NCBI RefSeq assembly: GCF_024053505.1
Contig: NZ_JAMXQS010000006.1
Coordinates: forward strand, 248,001-312,000
DNA length: 64,000 nucleotides
Source of the DNA: Mesorhizobium liriopis
GTDB lineage: Bacteria; Pseudomonadota; Alphaproteobacteria; Rhizobiales; Rhizobiaceae
Reading direction: 5' to 3'
Shown here piece after piece: positions 18,178-27,641 of this stretch. Positions within the stretch are counted from its first letter, which is position 1; every line of letters begins with the position of its first letter. The notes under the pieces were generated by a model, which worked only from the letters and a program-made list of their open reading frames with translations, made no database searches and was not told the origin of the DNA. The position numbers and the translations under genes are program-made.

Positions 18178-21100
18178 TCGCCGCGCCGCAGGGCGTGGAC
18201 ATTGCTCGGCTCACCGAGATCCTCATCCGGCTCGTCGCGGCGGTTCGGGCGAACCGCCCAGCGGAAGAGCCGTGCCGTCTGGATCGCCGCATCGTCCATG
18301 ATCGTGTAGAAGGACGGCACGAACACCAGCGACAGGAAGGTCGAGACCAAGAGGCCGCCGATCACCGCGACCGCCATCGGCGCGCGGAACTCGCCGCCAT
18401 CGCCCAGCGCCATCGCAGCCGGGATCATGCCGGCGGACATGGCGATGGTGGTCATCACGATCGGCCGAGCGCGCTTGCGCCCCGCGTCCACGATGGCCTC
18501 ATGGCGTGGGATGCCCTGCTTCACCTCTTCCACCGCGAAATCGACGAGCATGATCGCGTTCTTGGTGACGATGCCCATCAGCATCAGGATACCGATCACG
18601 ACCGGCATGGACACAGCCGAGTGCGTCAGCAACAGCGCGGCAGCCACGCCGCCGACCGCCAATGGCAGCGAGCCGAGGATCGTGAAGGAGTGGAACACCG
18701 AGCCGAACAGCAGGATCAGCACCACGAGCACCAGCATCAGGCCTGTCATCATGGCCGTCGCGAAGCCCGAGAACACTTCGCCCATCACCTCGGCGTCGCC
18801 CGCCTCCTGTACCCGAATGCCAGCCGGCAGGTTCTTGACCTCAGGCAGCGCCATGACGGTCGCGAGACCTTGGCCTACTTCGATGCCGGGCGGCAGGTCG
18901 GCACCGATCAGCACGCGCCGCTCACGGTTGTAGCGTGCGATTGCCGAAGGCCCCTGGCCGAAGCGGATTTCGGCGACGGACGACAGCGGCACAGCCACGC
19001 CTGACGGCGTCGGCACCGGCAGCGCACTGACCACCGAAAGATCATCACGCGCCTGCTCCGTCAGCTGGACACGGATCGGAATCTGGCGGTCGCCGACCGT
19101 GAACTTGGCGAGGTTCTCGTCGATGTCGCCGATGGTCGCGACGCGCAGCGTCTGCGACAGGGTTTGAGTCGAGATACCGAGCTGTGCCAGGCGATCAAGG
19201 TCAGGCACGACCACGACTTCCGGACGGTCGAGCGCTGCGTTCGAGCTGATCGCACGGAACTGGCCGGTCTGAGCCATCTCGCTCTGAACCTTGCGTGCCG
19301 CCTCGTCCAAGGCCTGCCCGTCCGTGCCCATGATGCCGACGGACAGCGTGCGTTCGCCGCGGTCGTTCACGAAATAAGCGCGCAGGTCGGGAATCTGTGC
19401 GAGCTTGGCGAGCAGAGTTTCCTCGATCTGCGCCTGCGTCACGTCACGCTCGGACTTGTGCACGAGATCGGCGACCAGCGTCGCGCGTCGGGTTTCGAGT
19501 GTGCCGGTAGGGCTCGCGCCGCCGACCACGTAGACGCCTTCCACGCCGTCGGTATCCCGCACGGCCTTGCTCGCTTCATCCGTCACGCGGCGGGTGTCCT
19601 CCAGCCGGCTACCCGGCGGGAGTTCGAGCGAAAAGACGATGCGGCTGGCGTCTTCGCGCGGAATGAAGCCCGAGGGCAGAAACTGCATCGCGTACATCGA
19701 CACCGCGAAGAAGCCGATGCCTGCGAAAAGCGTCAGCCAGCGAAAGCGCAGCGTGCCGCGTAGCAGCGAGAGATAGCCGCGCAACACGAAGCCTGGCTTC
19801 GGCTCCTCGTGGCCGTGCTCACGCAGGAAATAGGCGGCGAGCATCGGCGTGATGAGGCGCGCGACCAACAGCGAGAAGAACACCGCGATCGCGACGGTCA
19901 GGCCGAACTGCTTGAAATACTGCCCGGCGATGCCGCCCATGAAGGAAACAGGCGCGAAGACCGCCATGATCGTGGCGGAAATGGCGATCACCGCGAGGCC
20001 GATCTCGTCGGCCGCTTCCAGCGAGGCGCGATAGGCAGATTTGCCCATCTTCACATGTCGAACGATGTTCTCGATCTCCACGATCGCATCGTCCACGAGA
20101 ATTCCGACGACCAGTGTGATACCGAGCAGGCTGACGAGGTTGAGCGAGAAGCCCAGCATGTCGAGCGCCCAGAAGGCAGGGATAATCGACAGCGGCAGTG
20201 CCACAGCTGAAACAAGCGTCGCCCGGACATCGCGCAGGAACAGGAACACCACGACCACCGACAGGATCGCGCCTTCCAGCAGCGTTTCCATGGCCGAGTC
20301 GAAGTTGCCGACCGTGTAGGACACGGAGTCGTCGACCTTGGAGATCTTCACCTCGGGATGCGCGGCCTGAAGATCGGCGATCGCCGCCTCGACGCGATTG
20401 CTCACATCGACGTCGCTTTCGCCCTTGCCGCGGAACACGCCGAACGACACCACCGTCTGATCGCCGATGCGGGCGAAGGAAACGGGGTCGCTCCAAGAGT
20501 CGGTCACCGTCGCGATCTCGGACAAGCGCACCGTGCGGCCGCCCGTCAGCGGGATATCGAGCGCGCGCAGATCACCGATCGTCTTGGCACCACCCAGCGT
20601 GCGGATGGTCTGTTCGCGATCCGCGAACTTCGCATTGCCGCCGGTGAGGTCGACATTGGAAGCGAGGAGCGCTCGGTTGACGTCGCTGGCGGTGACGTTG
20701 AGAGCGCTCAACCGATCCGGGTCGAGCTCGACCTTGATCTCGCGCGTCACCCCGCCGTAGCGGTCCACGCGCGCGACGCCCTTCTGGCCCTGCAGTTTGC
20801 GGATCACGGTGTCGTCCACGAACCACGACAGCTCCTCGATCGTCTTGCCCGGCGAGGCAACGGCATAGGTGACGATCGCCTGCCCCTCGACATCGATACG
20901 ATTGACGATCGGCGTTTCCGAGGTCGCGGGGAGGTCCGTGCGAATGCGCTCGACGGCGTCCTTCACATCGTTGACAGCAGTCTGCGTATCGACTTCCAAC
21001 CGGAACTCGATCAGTGTCTGAGATTGGCCCTCAGTGATGTTGGTCGTGACGTTCTTGACGCCGGTCAGGTTTGCAACGGCGTCCTCGACCTTTTTGGAAA

Positions 21101-21293
21101 CCTGCGTTTCCAATTCGCTCGGCGCCACGCCGGGGTCCACGACAGTGACGGCAACCAGCGGCACGTCGATGTTCGGAAAGCGCGTGACGGGCAGCGTCAT
21201 GAAGGACATGACGCCGAGGGCCATCAGCACGAGAAAAAGCAGGATCGGCGGAATAGGGTTCCGGATCGACCAGGCGGAGAAGTTCCAGTTCAT
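18150..21293 (-). CDS. RND efflux transporter, inner-membrane subunit (AcrB/HAE-1 type)
   Basis: A 1047-residue proton-driven pump with 12 transmembrane helices and two large periplasmic loops. The N-terminus (NWNFSAWSIRNPIPPILLF), the pore-loop start LPVTRFPNIDVPLVAVTVVD, and the proton-relay aspartates in TM4 (VVGILVDDAIVEIENI, about residue 410) identify the hydrophobe/amphiphile efflux family. The second half repeats these features (GIVTKNAIMLVDFAVEEVKQ). The start overlaps the stop of the adaptor gene in an ATGA (21290-21293), forming tetR-adaptor-pump. No outer-membrane TolC homologue is in the operon, so it must use one encoded elsewhere. Confidence 0.94.
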   Translation of the reverse strand: MNWNFSAWSIRNPIPPILLFLVLMALGVMSFMTLPVTRFPNIDVPLVAVTVVDPGVAPSELETQVSKKVEDAVANLTGVKNVTTNITEGQSQTLIEFRLEVDTQTAVNDVKDAVERIRTDLPATSETPIVNRIDVEGQAIVTYAVASPGKTIEELSWFVDDTVIRKLQGQKGVARVDRYGGVTREIKVELDPDRLSALNVTASDVNRALLASNVDLTGGNAKFADREQTIRTLGGAKTIGDLRALDIPLTGGRTVRLSEIATVTDSWSDPVSFARIGDQTVVSFGVFRGKGESDVDVSNRVEAAIADLQAAHPEVKISKVDDSVSYTVGNFDSAMETLLEGAILSVVVVFLFLRDVRATLVSAVALPLSIIPAFWALDMLGFSLNLVSLLGITLVVGILVDDAIVEIENIVRHVKMGKSAYRASLEAADEIGLAVIAISATIMAVFAPVSFMGGIAGQYFKQFGLTVAIAVFFSLLVARLITPMLAAYFLREHGHEEPKPGFVLRGYLSLLRGTLRFRWLTLFAGIGFFAVSMYAMQFLPSGFIPREDASRIVFSLELPPGSRLEDTRRVTDEASKAVRDTDGVEGVYVVGGASPTGTLETRRATLVADLVHKSERDVTQAQIEETLLAKLAQIPDLRAYFVNDRGERTLSVGIMGTDGQALDEAARKVQSEMAQTGQFRAISSNAALDRPEVVVVPDLDRLAQLGISTQTLSQTLRVATIGDIDENLAKFTVGDRQIPIRVQLTEQARDDLSVVSALPVPTPSGVAVPLSSVAEIRFGQGPSAIARYNRERRVLIGADLPPGIEVGQGLATVMALPEVKNLPAGIRVQEAGDAEVMGEVFSGFATAMMTGLMLVLVVLILLFGSVFHSFTILGSLPLAVGGVAAALLLTHSAVSMPVVIGILMLMGIVTKNAIMLVDFAVEEVKQGIPRHEAIVDAGRKRARPIVMTTIAMSAGMIPAAMALGDGGEFRAPMAVAVIGGLLVSTFLSLVFVPSFYTIMDDAAIQTARLFRWAVRPNRRDEPDEDLGEPSNVHALRRGDHGMPIAAE

Positions 21294-22498
21294 TGGACGG
21301 TCGCTCCTGCCTGCGCTTCAGCCTCACGCACGGGCGTGATCGCATCGCCGTCGGCCACGAAGGTCCCGGCACGAGCCACCACTTCGGCGCCTTCCTCGAT
21401 GCCCGACGCCACCTCGATCTTGGTTGCGCCGCGAATCCCGAGCTCGACGGGCGTCGTACGCACTTTGCCATCGGCCACGACCTGCAGAAACGCATCGCGC
21501 CCCTGATAGATGACAGCCGACACCGGCACGGCGATTCCCTCATGGCGGTCCACCTCGATCTCGCCGCGCGCGAAATTGCCGACACGCGCCTTCTCATGCT
21601 CGTCCAGGGTGACACGGATCGAGCCCAGGCGCGACTGCTGGTTCACTTCGGGCGAAACGCGCCGGATCTTGCCTTTGATGGGTTGATCGAGCCCGGCGAG
21701 TCTCACTGCGACAGGCAAGCCCCTGGTCAACCGCGCGAGCGAAGCTTCGGATACGTCGGCGGCCAGCTCGAACTCCGAATTGATGGCGATGCGGAAGAGC
21801 GGCCCCGCACTGACGGACACGACACCGCCCAGAGTGGCATCGCGCTGCAGGATCAGGCCGTCGGCCGGCGCGCGAACCTGAGTCTTGTCGATCTGAAGCT
21901 GAATGTTGCCGCGTTGAGCGTCGATCACGGCCAGCTGCGCCTGGGAAGCTGAAAGCGCCCGTTGCGCCACGATCAGACGTGCCTTGGCACTATCCGAGGC
22001 GTTAAGGGCGTCATCGAGCTGGGACTGCGCAGAAACACCCTTGTTCTTCAATTCCCGCGCACGGCGCAGGGCCTCGCCCGCCTGGCGCACCGCCACTTCG
22101 GCGTCGGTGATCTGCGCGCCGACCTGCGCTGCGGCGGCCTCGGCCTGTGCGCGGTTGGCTTCCAGTTCCTTCAACTGCGTGTCGAGCGAGCGCCGGTCGA
22201 GAACGGCGAGCACATCGCCCTTTTTCACGACATCGCCTTCGTCTGCGTTCAGTTCGACCACCTGCAGACCAGTGACATCCGTGCCGAGCGCCGCCGTGTC
22301 GCGCGCTACGATCGTGCCGGTGACCGTGATGGTTTCACGCAGTTCCTGCCGCCTGGCAGCGACCACATTGATCGACGGCGGCGTTTGGCGCTGGGCGGCA
22401 GCGGGCTGCGCTTCGGCTGAAAGCGCGTGCTGCGGCATGGAAAGCGTCGCGGTGCCGAGCAGCAGCGATGCGAGAAGAAGAATTTTGGTCTGTCGCAT
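21290..22498 (-). CDS. RND efflux periplasmic adaptor subunit (HlyD/AcrA family)
   Basis: A 402-residue exported membrane-fusion protein. A signal peptide begins at MRQTKILLLASLLLGTATLSM and ends near ALSAEA. The lipoyl half-motif VVELNADEGDVVKKGDVLAV comes first, then a long alpha-hairpin rich in Ala/Gln/Arg (DRRSLDTQLKELEANRAQAE), the second lipoyl half DKTQVRAPADGLILQRDATL and a beta-barrel. It bridges the pump and an outer-membrane channel. I start at the Met of the signal peptide (22498); the frame is open 33 codons further, inside tetR, but without family resemblance. Confidence 0.92.
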   Translation of the reverse strand: MRQTKILLLASLLLGTATLSMPQHALSAEAQPAAAQRQTPPSINVVAARRQELRETITVTGTIVARDTAALGTDVTGLQVVELNADEGDVVKKGDVLAVLDRRSLDTQLKELEANRAQAEAAAAQVGAQITDAEVAVRQAGEALRRARELKNKGVSAQSQLDDALNASDSAKARLIVAQRALSASQAQLAVIDAQRGNIQLQIDKTQVRAPADGLILQRDATLGGVVSVSAGPLFRIAINSEFELAADVSEASLARLTRGLPVAVRLAGLDQPIKGKIRRVSPEVNQQSRLGSIRVTLDEHEKARVGNFARGEIEVDRHEGIAVPVSAVIYQGRDAFLQVVADGKVRTTPVELGIRGATKIEVASGIEEGAEVVARAGTFVADGDAITPVREAEAQAGATVQ

Positions 22499-22538
22499 GG
22501 CTCGCTCATCCGGCAAGTCGGGATTGTGGATCACAGGA

Positions 22539-23201
22539 TCAGGTCCGGGTTGCGATTGCGTTGTCACGCGGGCGCAAAAGCGCGCCGAGTGAGACACGGA
22601 GCGCGGTCTCGATCTCGTCGAAGGTGATGTTCCGAGAAGGCAGATCGTTGATCGCGATGCCTTCGCCGATAGACATCAGGATGCCGAGCAGGCTTTCCAG
22701 CGGAACAACCGGATCGATTTCGCCCGCCTCTATGGCGCGCTCGAGATGCACCCGGAAATCGTTCTCGACATCCATCATGCATTGCAGGCAAGTGTCGCGG
22801 ACGAGTTCGTTGCGCATGGATTCCGCGCGGATTTCCGTGAACATCGCGGCATTGCCGTCGAGATGCGTGTGGCGGATATGCGCCATGGCGCAGGCAATGA
22901 TGCCCTCGAAAATCGACGGAGCCTGCTCAATCAGCGCGAACATCTCCGCGTCATGCTTGCGATCCGCCTCGGCGATTGCGGCAATGATTGCTTCCTTGGA
23001 AGGAAAGTAGCGATAAAGCGCACCAGGGCTCATCCCGACCTCGGCGCAGATCTGGTGCATAGAGGCACCTTGAAAACCGCTGCGGACGAAGCAGGTCTTC
23101 GCAGCCTCCAGAATACGCTTGATCTGAATGTCACGACGCTCCGCGCGGCTCAGGCTTTCTTCGCTTGACCCGTTGGCGTGCGTTTCAGTGTCGAGGAGCA
23201 T
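22539..23201 (-). CDS. TetR-family regulator of the efflux operon
   Basis: A 220-residue repressor. The N-terminal HTH (about 25-75) reads IKRILEAAKTCFVRSGFQG, then ASMHQICAEVGMSPGALYRY with FPSKEAIIAAIAEADR after it. The C-terminal helical ligand domain has the length and pattern of the AcrR-like groups. It is the first gene of the operon, 40 nt before the adaptor, and a large dyad (23222-23260) lies 20 nt upstream of its ATG, so it very probably represses itself and the pump and is released by a pump substrate. Confidence 0.93.
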   Translation of the reverse strand: MLLDTETHANGSSEESLSRAERRDIQIKRILEAAKTCFVRSGFQGASMHQICAEVGMSPGALYRYFPSKEAIIAAIAEADRKHDAEMFALIEQAPSIFEGIIACAMAHIRHTHLDGNAAMFTEIRAESMRNELVRDTCLQCMMDVENDFRVHLERAIEAGEIDPVVPLESLLGILMSIGEGIAINDLPSRNITFDEIETALRVSLGALLRPRDNAIATRT

Positions 23202-23221
23202 GTATACGGCGATCTCAAAGA

Positions 23222-23260
23222 GCGAACGTTCATTCTCAAATTATGCGAATGAACGTTCGC
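23222..23260. promoter_or_regulatory. paired TetR operator upstream of the tetR-adaptor-RND operon
   Basis: Two perfect 14-bp arms, GCGAACGTTCATTC (23222-23235) and GAATGAACGTTCGC (23247-23260), are separated by 11 AT-rich bases. Each arm itself contains the 8-bp palindrome GAACGTTC; the centres of these two palindromes are 27 bp apart. This looks like two dimer sites arranged symmetrically, overlapping the promoter of tetR. Confidence 0.8.
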
Positions 23261-23291
23261 AGTCAAGATGCCGCATCGCACAAAATATGTG

Positions 23292-25556
23292 TCAGCCGAA
23301 CTTGCCGCTGCGCGGGAAGCCTTTGGGCACCATGCGGCCCGCCGAGCCACGTGGTCCCATCCAGTCTGTCAGTTCGGCGCGCGTCCGCACATGCATGCGG
23401 TCGGCCGAGTCTTTCCAGGAAAGGCCGGTCTCCATCATGAACGCCTTGGCATCGACCACACCGCCGTCGCGGAAGCGTTGCAGGCGAACGCCCTTGCCGC
23501 GTCCCATTTCCGGCACCTCGGCTGCGGCGAAAACCAGCATCTTCCGGTTCTCACCGACGATCGCCACGTGATCGCCATCCATGGGCAGGCAGCGAACCGC
23601 TTCATTCGGCGCTTTCACATTCATCACCTGCCGCCCCTTGCGGGTGTTCGCCACCGTCTCGCTTTCGGGCACTGTAAAGCCGTAACCTTCACGCGACACA
23701 AGCAACAGTTTCTGCCCCGGACGATGTACGAAGGCGGTGACAATGGCTTGATCGTTTTCCATGTCCACCATGATGCGGATCGGCTCGCCATGGCCGCGGC
23801 CGCCCGGCAACCGGTCCGCGCCGATCGTGTAGAACTTGCCGCCCGTGGTGAAGACGAGGATCTTGTCCGTGGTCTGCGCCGGGAAAGCGAGCTTGAGGCT
23901 GTCGCCTTCCTTGAAGGTCAGGCTGGCGAAATCCGAGATGTGGCCTTTGAGCGCGCGCAGCCAGCCCTTTTCGGAGATGACAACCGTGATCGGTTCCTTC
24001 TCGATCATCGCGTGGTGGATGTCGGTCAAATCGTGCTCGGGTGCCTGCGCGAAATCGGTGCGGCGGCGACCGAGAAGTGTTTCGGGCCCGAAGGTCTTCG
24101 CCGTTTCCTCGATTTCACCACGGATCGTTTTCCACTGCTTGGCGTCCGATCCGAGCAGCGTTTCGAGCTTCTGCTTTTCCTTGGTCAGCGCATCGAATTC
24201 CTTGCGGATTTCGAACTCCTCGAGCTTGCGCAAATTGCGCAGGCGCATGTTGAGGATCGCTTCGGCCTGATTGTCGGTCAGTTCGAAGGCGCTCATCAGC
24301 TTGGCCTTCGGATCGTCCTCCTCGCGGATGATCCGGATGACCTCGTCAATATTGAGATAAGCGATGAGGTAGCCGCCGAGGATTTCCAATCGCCGCTCGA
24401 TCTCAGCCAACCGGTGGCGCGAGCGTCGGATCAGTACGTCCTTGCGATGCTCCAGCCATTCCTGCAGCACGGATTTCAGCGACAAGACGTTCGGCACACG
24501 GCCGCGCGACAGCACGTTCATGTTGAGCGGCACGCGAACTTCCAACTCGGTCAGCTTAAAAAGCGATTCCATCAGGATGCCGGGATCGACCGTGCGCGAA
24601 CGCGGCACGAGCACCACGCGCACATCCTCCGCACTCTCGTCGCGGATGTCTTCGAGCAGCGGCAGCTTGCGCGCGATCAGAAGCTCGGCGATCTTCTCGA
24701 TGAGCCGCGCCTTCTGCACGCCATAGGGGATCTCGGTGACCACCACGACCCAGGTGCCGCGCCCCTGATCCTCCTGCGTCCAAGTCGCGCGCAGGCGGAA
24801 GCCGCCGCGCCCGGTGCGATAGGATTCGAGCATCGCTTGGGGCGTATCGACCACGATGCCGCCGGTCGGAAAATCGGGCCCACGCACGAGCCCATCGCCT
24901 TCCGCCTGGCTCATCAACTCTTCAATCGGCGTTTCCGGATTGTCGATCAGCTTGACCGCCGCGTTGCACAGTTCGAACGCGTTGTGCGGCGGGATCGACG
25001 TCGCCATCCCCACCGCGATGCCCGACGAGCCATTGGCAAGCAGGTTCGGGAACGCACCGGGCAGCACGACCGGCTCCTCGTCTTCCTCGTTATAAGTCAG
25101 GCGGAAATCGACGGCATCCTCGGTGATACCCTCCAGAAGCGCCGTCGCGACCTCCGTCATGCGCGCTTCGGTGTAGCGCATGGCAGCCGCGTTATCGCCG
25201 TCGATATTGCCGAAGTTCCCCTGACCGTCGACCAGCGGATAGCGAACGGAAAAGTCCTGCGCGAGGCGCACCAGCGCGTCGTAGATCGACTGATCGCCAT
25301 GCGGGTGAAACTTGCCCATCACCTCGCCGACGATGCGCGCGCATTTCGCGAAGCCCTGGTTCGGCTGAAGGCGCAGCAGGCGCATGGCATGCATGATGCG
25401 GCGATGCACCGGCTTCAGACCATCGCGCACATCCGGCAGCGCACGATGCATGATGGTGGACAGCGCGTAGGCCAGATAGCGCTCTTCCAACGCGGCCTTG
25501 AGATCGACCGGCTCGATCGATTCGCCGCCGGCGGGCGGAGGGGTCACCTTACCCAT
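23292..25556 (-). CDS. parC: DNA topoisomerase IV subunit A
   Basis: A 754-residue subunit that cuts and rejoins DNA for chromosome decatenation, paired with ParE. The N-terminal catalytic core includes [20 protein letters not shown] and [12 protein letters not shown], the quinolone-determining region [16 protein letters not shown] (about 85-100) and the catalytic Tyr in [10 protein letters not shown] (about 126). A coiled-coil gate (about 370-480) and a six-blade C-terminal DNA-wrapping domain follow. It is assigned to ParC rather than GyrA from its length, the [20 protein letters not shown] start and the C-terminal domain; the latter lacks a clear GyrA box. Confidence 0.93.
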   Translation of the reverse strand: MGKVTPPPAGGESIEPVDLKAALEERYLAYALSTIMHRALPDVRDGLKPVHRRIMHAMRLLRLQPNQGFAKCARIVGEVMGKFHPHGDQSIYDALVRLAQDFSVRYPLVDGQGNFGNIDGDNAAAMRYTEARMTEVATALLEGITEDAVDFRLTYNEEDEEPVVLPGAFPNLLANGSSGIAVGMATSIPPHNAFELCNAAVKLIDNPETPIEELMSQAEGDGLVRGPDFPTGGIVVDTPQAMLESYRTGRGGFRLRATWTQEDQGRGTWVVVVTEIPYGVQKARLIEKIAELLIARKLPLLEDIRDESAEDVRVVLVPRSRTVDPGILMESLFKLTELEVRVPLNMNVLSRGRVPNVLSLKSVLQEWLEHRKDVLIRRSRHRLAEIERRLEILGGYLIAYLNIDEVIRIIREEDDPKAKLMSAFELTDNQAEAILNMRLRNLRKLEEFEIRKEFDALTKEKQKLETLLGSDAKQWKTIRGEIEETAKTFGPETLLGRRRTDFAQAPEHDLTDIHHAMIEKEPITVVISEKGWLRALKGHISDFASLTFKEGDSLKLAFPAQTTDKILVFTTGGKFYTIGADRLPGGRGHGEPIRIMVDMENDQAIVTAFVHRPGQKLLLVSREGYGFTVPESETVANTRKGRQVMNVKAPNEAVRCLPMDGDHVAIVGENRKMLVFAAAEVPEMGRGKGVRLQRFRDGGVVDAKAFMMETGLSWKDSADRMHVRTRAELTDWMGPRGSAGRMVPKGFPRSGKFG

Positions 25557-25650
25557 AAGATTTTATTCCTTTTATCTCCCCGTTCGAATACCGTAATCGG
25601 ACATCTCGAACAAGCAGCAGCTTCCAGTTTGCGTTTTCCGCCTATTTCGT

Positions 25651-25670
25651 TGAAAGCACAGCTGCTTTCA
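25651..25670. repeat. perfect 8-bp inverted repeat in the parC / secreted-protein intergenic region
   Basis: TGAAAGCA and TGCTTTCA flank CAGC, and TTTT follows on the plus strand. It lies 77 bp before the ATG of the plus-strand gene and 94 bp upstream of parC. It could be an operator for either divergent gene or a short attenuator in the leader of the plus-strand gene. Confidence 0.4.
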
Positions 25671-25746
25671 TTTTCCGGTCTCATTCTCTCAGCAATGAAT
25701 CGACCGTTACTTAAAAGACACGAGATACGACCCCAGAGGAAACTGC

Positions 25747-26952
25747 ATGACGCTGAACCAATCGCTTCGACTTCTTTCCATCACAACTGCTCTCGTCGTG
25801 CTGCCGAGCCAGTTCGCGTCCGCTCAGGACGCAACCAAGTTCGGCGAGGACCTGAAAGCCGCGCTGACAAAGCAGGGCTTGTCTGCCGAGTGGACAAATA
25901 TCGAGCAGAACGGTTCACAACTCGTGCTCAAGGGCGTCAGCTTCGGGCTGCCCAAGGGCGCCGCGGCAGCAACCAGCCAGACCAAGCCGATCGGCGACGT
26001 GACGCTCGATGGCGTGACGGAACAGGCCGGCGGTTACAAGGTCGAAAAGGTGTCTTTCCCCACCTACTCGACCACCGATCAAGGCATCACCTTCGACTTG
26101 AGCGGTGTCTCATTGAGCGGCCTCGAAATCCCGGCGGCCGGCGAGACGGATCCGCTGAAGAGCCTGATGCTTTATGATGCGGCCGATGTCGGCAAGGTGG
26201 CCTTCACCTCGAACGGCACCGAGATGTTCACGCTCGACAACCTCAACGTGAAACTCGACCGCGGCACGGAAGGCGCCTTCGGCTTCACCGGCAAGGCCGA
26301 GAAGTTCGCAGCCAATCTGGGCGCGATTCCCGACCCGAAGACCAAGCAGGTCGTCGAGGCGCTCGGCTATCAGAACATCGATGGCTTTCTCGAAATGGCC
26401 GGCTCCTGGCAGGTTGGCAGCGGCGCGCTGAAGATCTCGCAGTATGATCTGACCGTGAACGATGTCGGTAAGCTCGGCTTCACCTTCGATATCGACGGCT
26501 ACACGCCGGCCTTCATCAAATCGGTGCAGGATCTGCAGCAGAAGATGGCCGCGCAGCCTGCCGGCTCCGATAATTCGGCGCAAGGCCTCGCTATGCTCGG
26601 TCTGATGCAGCAGCTGAAATATGGCGGCATGTCGATCCGCTTCGATGACGACTCGCTGACGGAGAAGGTCATCGACTACATCGCCAAGCAGCAGGGCGTG
26701 CAGCCCTCCGACATCACCAACCAGGCCAAGGCGATCGTGCCCTTCGGTCTCGCCCAGCTTCAGATGCCCGACCTGGCCAAGCAGGCTTCGGACGCGGTAA
26801 ACGCGTATCTCGACGACCCGAAGAGCCTCGAGATCGTGTCGCGCCCGTCCGCGCCGGTTCCGGTCGCGCAGCTTGCCGGCTCGGCTGCAGGCAACCCTCT
26901 TGATGTGCTCAAGCAGCTCGGCTTGTCGGTTTCCGCCAATCAGGCGAAATAG
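25747..26952 (+). CDS. conserved secreted protein of unknown function
   Basis: A 401-residue protein with a clean Sec signal peptide (MTLNQSLRLLSITTALVVLP, cleavage after ASA near residue 27). The mature part is acidic to neutral and rich in Gly, Asp and Lys, without cysteines, with alternating short beta-like strands (for example VTLDGVTEQAGGYKVEKVSF) and a C-terminal helical part. It is likely periplasmic. I know similar uncharacterised proteins in Rhizobiales but no domain with a function. A good AGAGGA ribosome-binding site precedes the ATG. The gene is monocistronic and ends with a strong terminator. Confidence 0.8.
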   Translation: MTLNQSLRLLSITTALVVLPSQFASAQDATKFGEDLKAALTKQGLSAEWTNIEQNGSQLVLKGVSFGLPKGAAAATSQTKPIGDVTLDGVTEQAGGYKVEKVSFPTYSTTDQGITFDLSGVSLSGLEIPAAGETDPLKSLMLYDAADVGKVAFTSNGTEMFTLDNLNVKLDRGTEGAFGFTGKAEKFAANLGAIPDPKTKQVVEALGYQNIDGFLEMAGSWQVGSGALKISQYDLTVNDVGKLGFTFDIDGYTPAFIKSVQDLQQKMAAQPAGSDNSAQGLAMLGLMQQLKYGGMSIRFDDDSLTEKVIDYIAKQQGVQPSDITNQAKAIVPFGLAQLQMPDLAKQASDAVNAYLDDPKSLEIVSRPSAPVPVAQLAGSAAGNPLDVLKQLGLSVSANQAK

Positions 26953-26973
26953 GCGACACCAAGACCCTCATCG

Positions 26974-27001
26974 AAAGGCCGCGTCTTCGGGCGCGGCCTT
27001 T
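26974..27001 (+). terminator. rho-independent terminator after the secreted-protein gene
   Basis: A 10-bp perfect stem AAAGGCCGCG / CGCGGCCTTT with an 8-nt loop, followed by TTTGA on the plus strand. The convergent pcp gene ends 6 bp further on, so it may also serve pcp, with a poorer T-run in that direction. Confidence 0.85.
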
Positions 27002-27006
27002 TTGAT

Positions 27007-27633
27007 TCAAGCATCCTGCCAGCGGGCGATAGAGGTTTCGATGATGATCTCCGCGCCACGCTTCAGCATGTCGAGCGAGAAGCGTTCGCCGTTCGAGAGC
27101 TCGGTGTCGAACGGCGGCACATGGATGAAGCCTGCTACCTTCGGCGCGAAGGGCGGCACATGCATGCCGCGCGAGAGGTAGAAGATGAAGTTACAGAGAT
27201 AGTCGCCGGCATCGTCCGACAACGCGACCGGAAGCTGCGCCATTTCCAAAGCTCGCTTGATCGCATCGATGGGCAGGGTCGAAAGCAAAGGCCCCTCACC
27301 CGCGCGAACGAACGCTTCGGCCGGCACATGACCGGCATTGTCCGGCTTGACCGTACAGACCACGTTCCGCGCGGTCGTCTCGACATCGAAGGCCCGCGAG
27401 TTGCGGCTCACGCCGAAATGGATCGCGATGTCAGGTGCGAAGTCGTGGCCCAAGGCTTCGAGACGCTGCGGCACGCTCTGATACTCGACGGCCAGAATCT
27501 CGTAGCGAAAGGCCGCGTCCTTGGCGTGGTTCGTACGGAGAGCCGCAATCAGCTCTTCCGTAGGATTGGCCGGCACGCCGGGAAACGAGCCGAAGCCCGT
27601 AACGAGGACACGCGGGCGCCCTCGCTCCCCCAT
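27007..27633 (-). CDS. pcp: pyroglutamyl-peptidase I (pyrrolidone-carboxylate peptidase)
   Basis: A 208-residue cytosolic cysteine peptidase (family C15) that removes N-terminal pyroglutamate from peptides. The start RVLVTGFGSFPGVPANPTEE is characteristic, the nucleophilic Cys lies in DDAGDYLCNFIFYLSR (about 145) and the catalytic His in VAGFIHVPPF (about 168). I start at the Met at 27633; the frame stays open to 28131 only because it overlaps aspS in another frame. It follows aspS with 8 bp between them, so the two are probably co-transcribed. Confidence 0.9.
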   Translation of the reverse strand: MGERGRPRVLVTGFGSFPGVPANPTEELIAALRTNHAKDAAFRYEILAVEYQSVPQRLEALGHDFAPDIAIHFGVSRNSRAFDVETTARNVVCTVKPDNAGHVPAEAFVRAGEGPLLSTLPIDAIKRALEMAQLPVALSDDAGDYLCNFIFYLSRGMHVPPFAPKVAGFIHVPPFDTELSNGERFSLDMLKRGAEIIIETSIARWQDA

Positions 27634-27641
27634 AGCACCGC

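Noticed and set aside
20358-21506. 382-codon frame on the plus strand
   Set aside because: Antisense to the RND pump and adaptor genes; composition is that of a shadow frame.
23268-26177. Long open frame of 969 codons on the plus strand opposite parC
   Set aside because: It is antisense to a full-length, motif-complete parC and has His/Arg-rich composition typical of GC-rich antisense frames.
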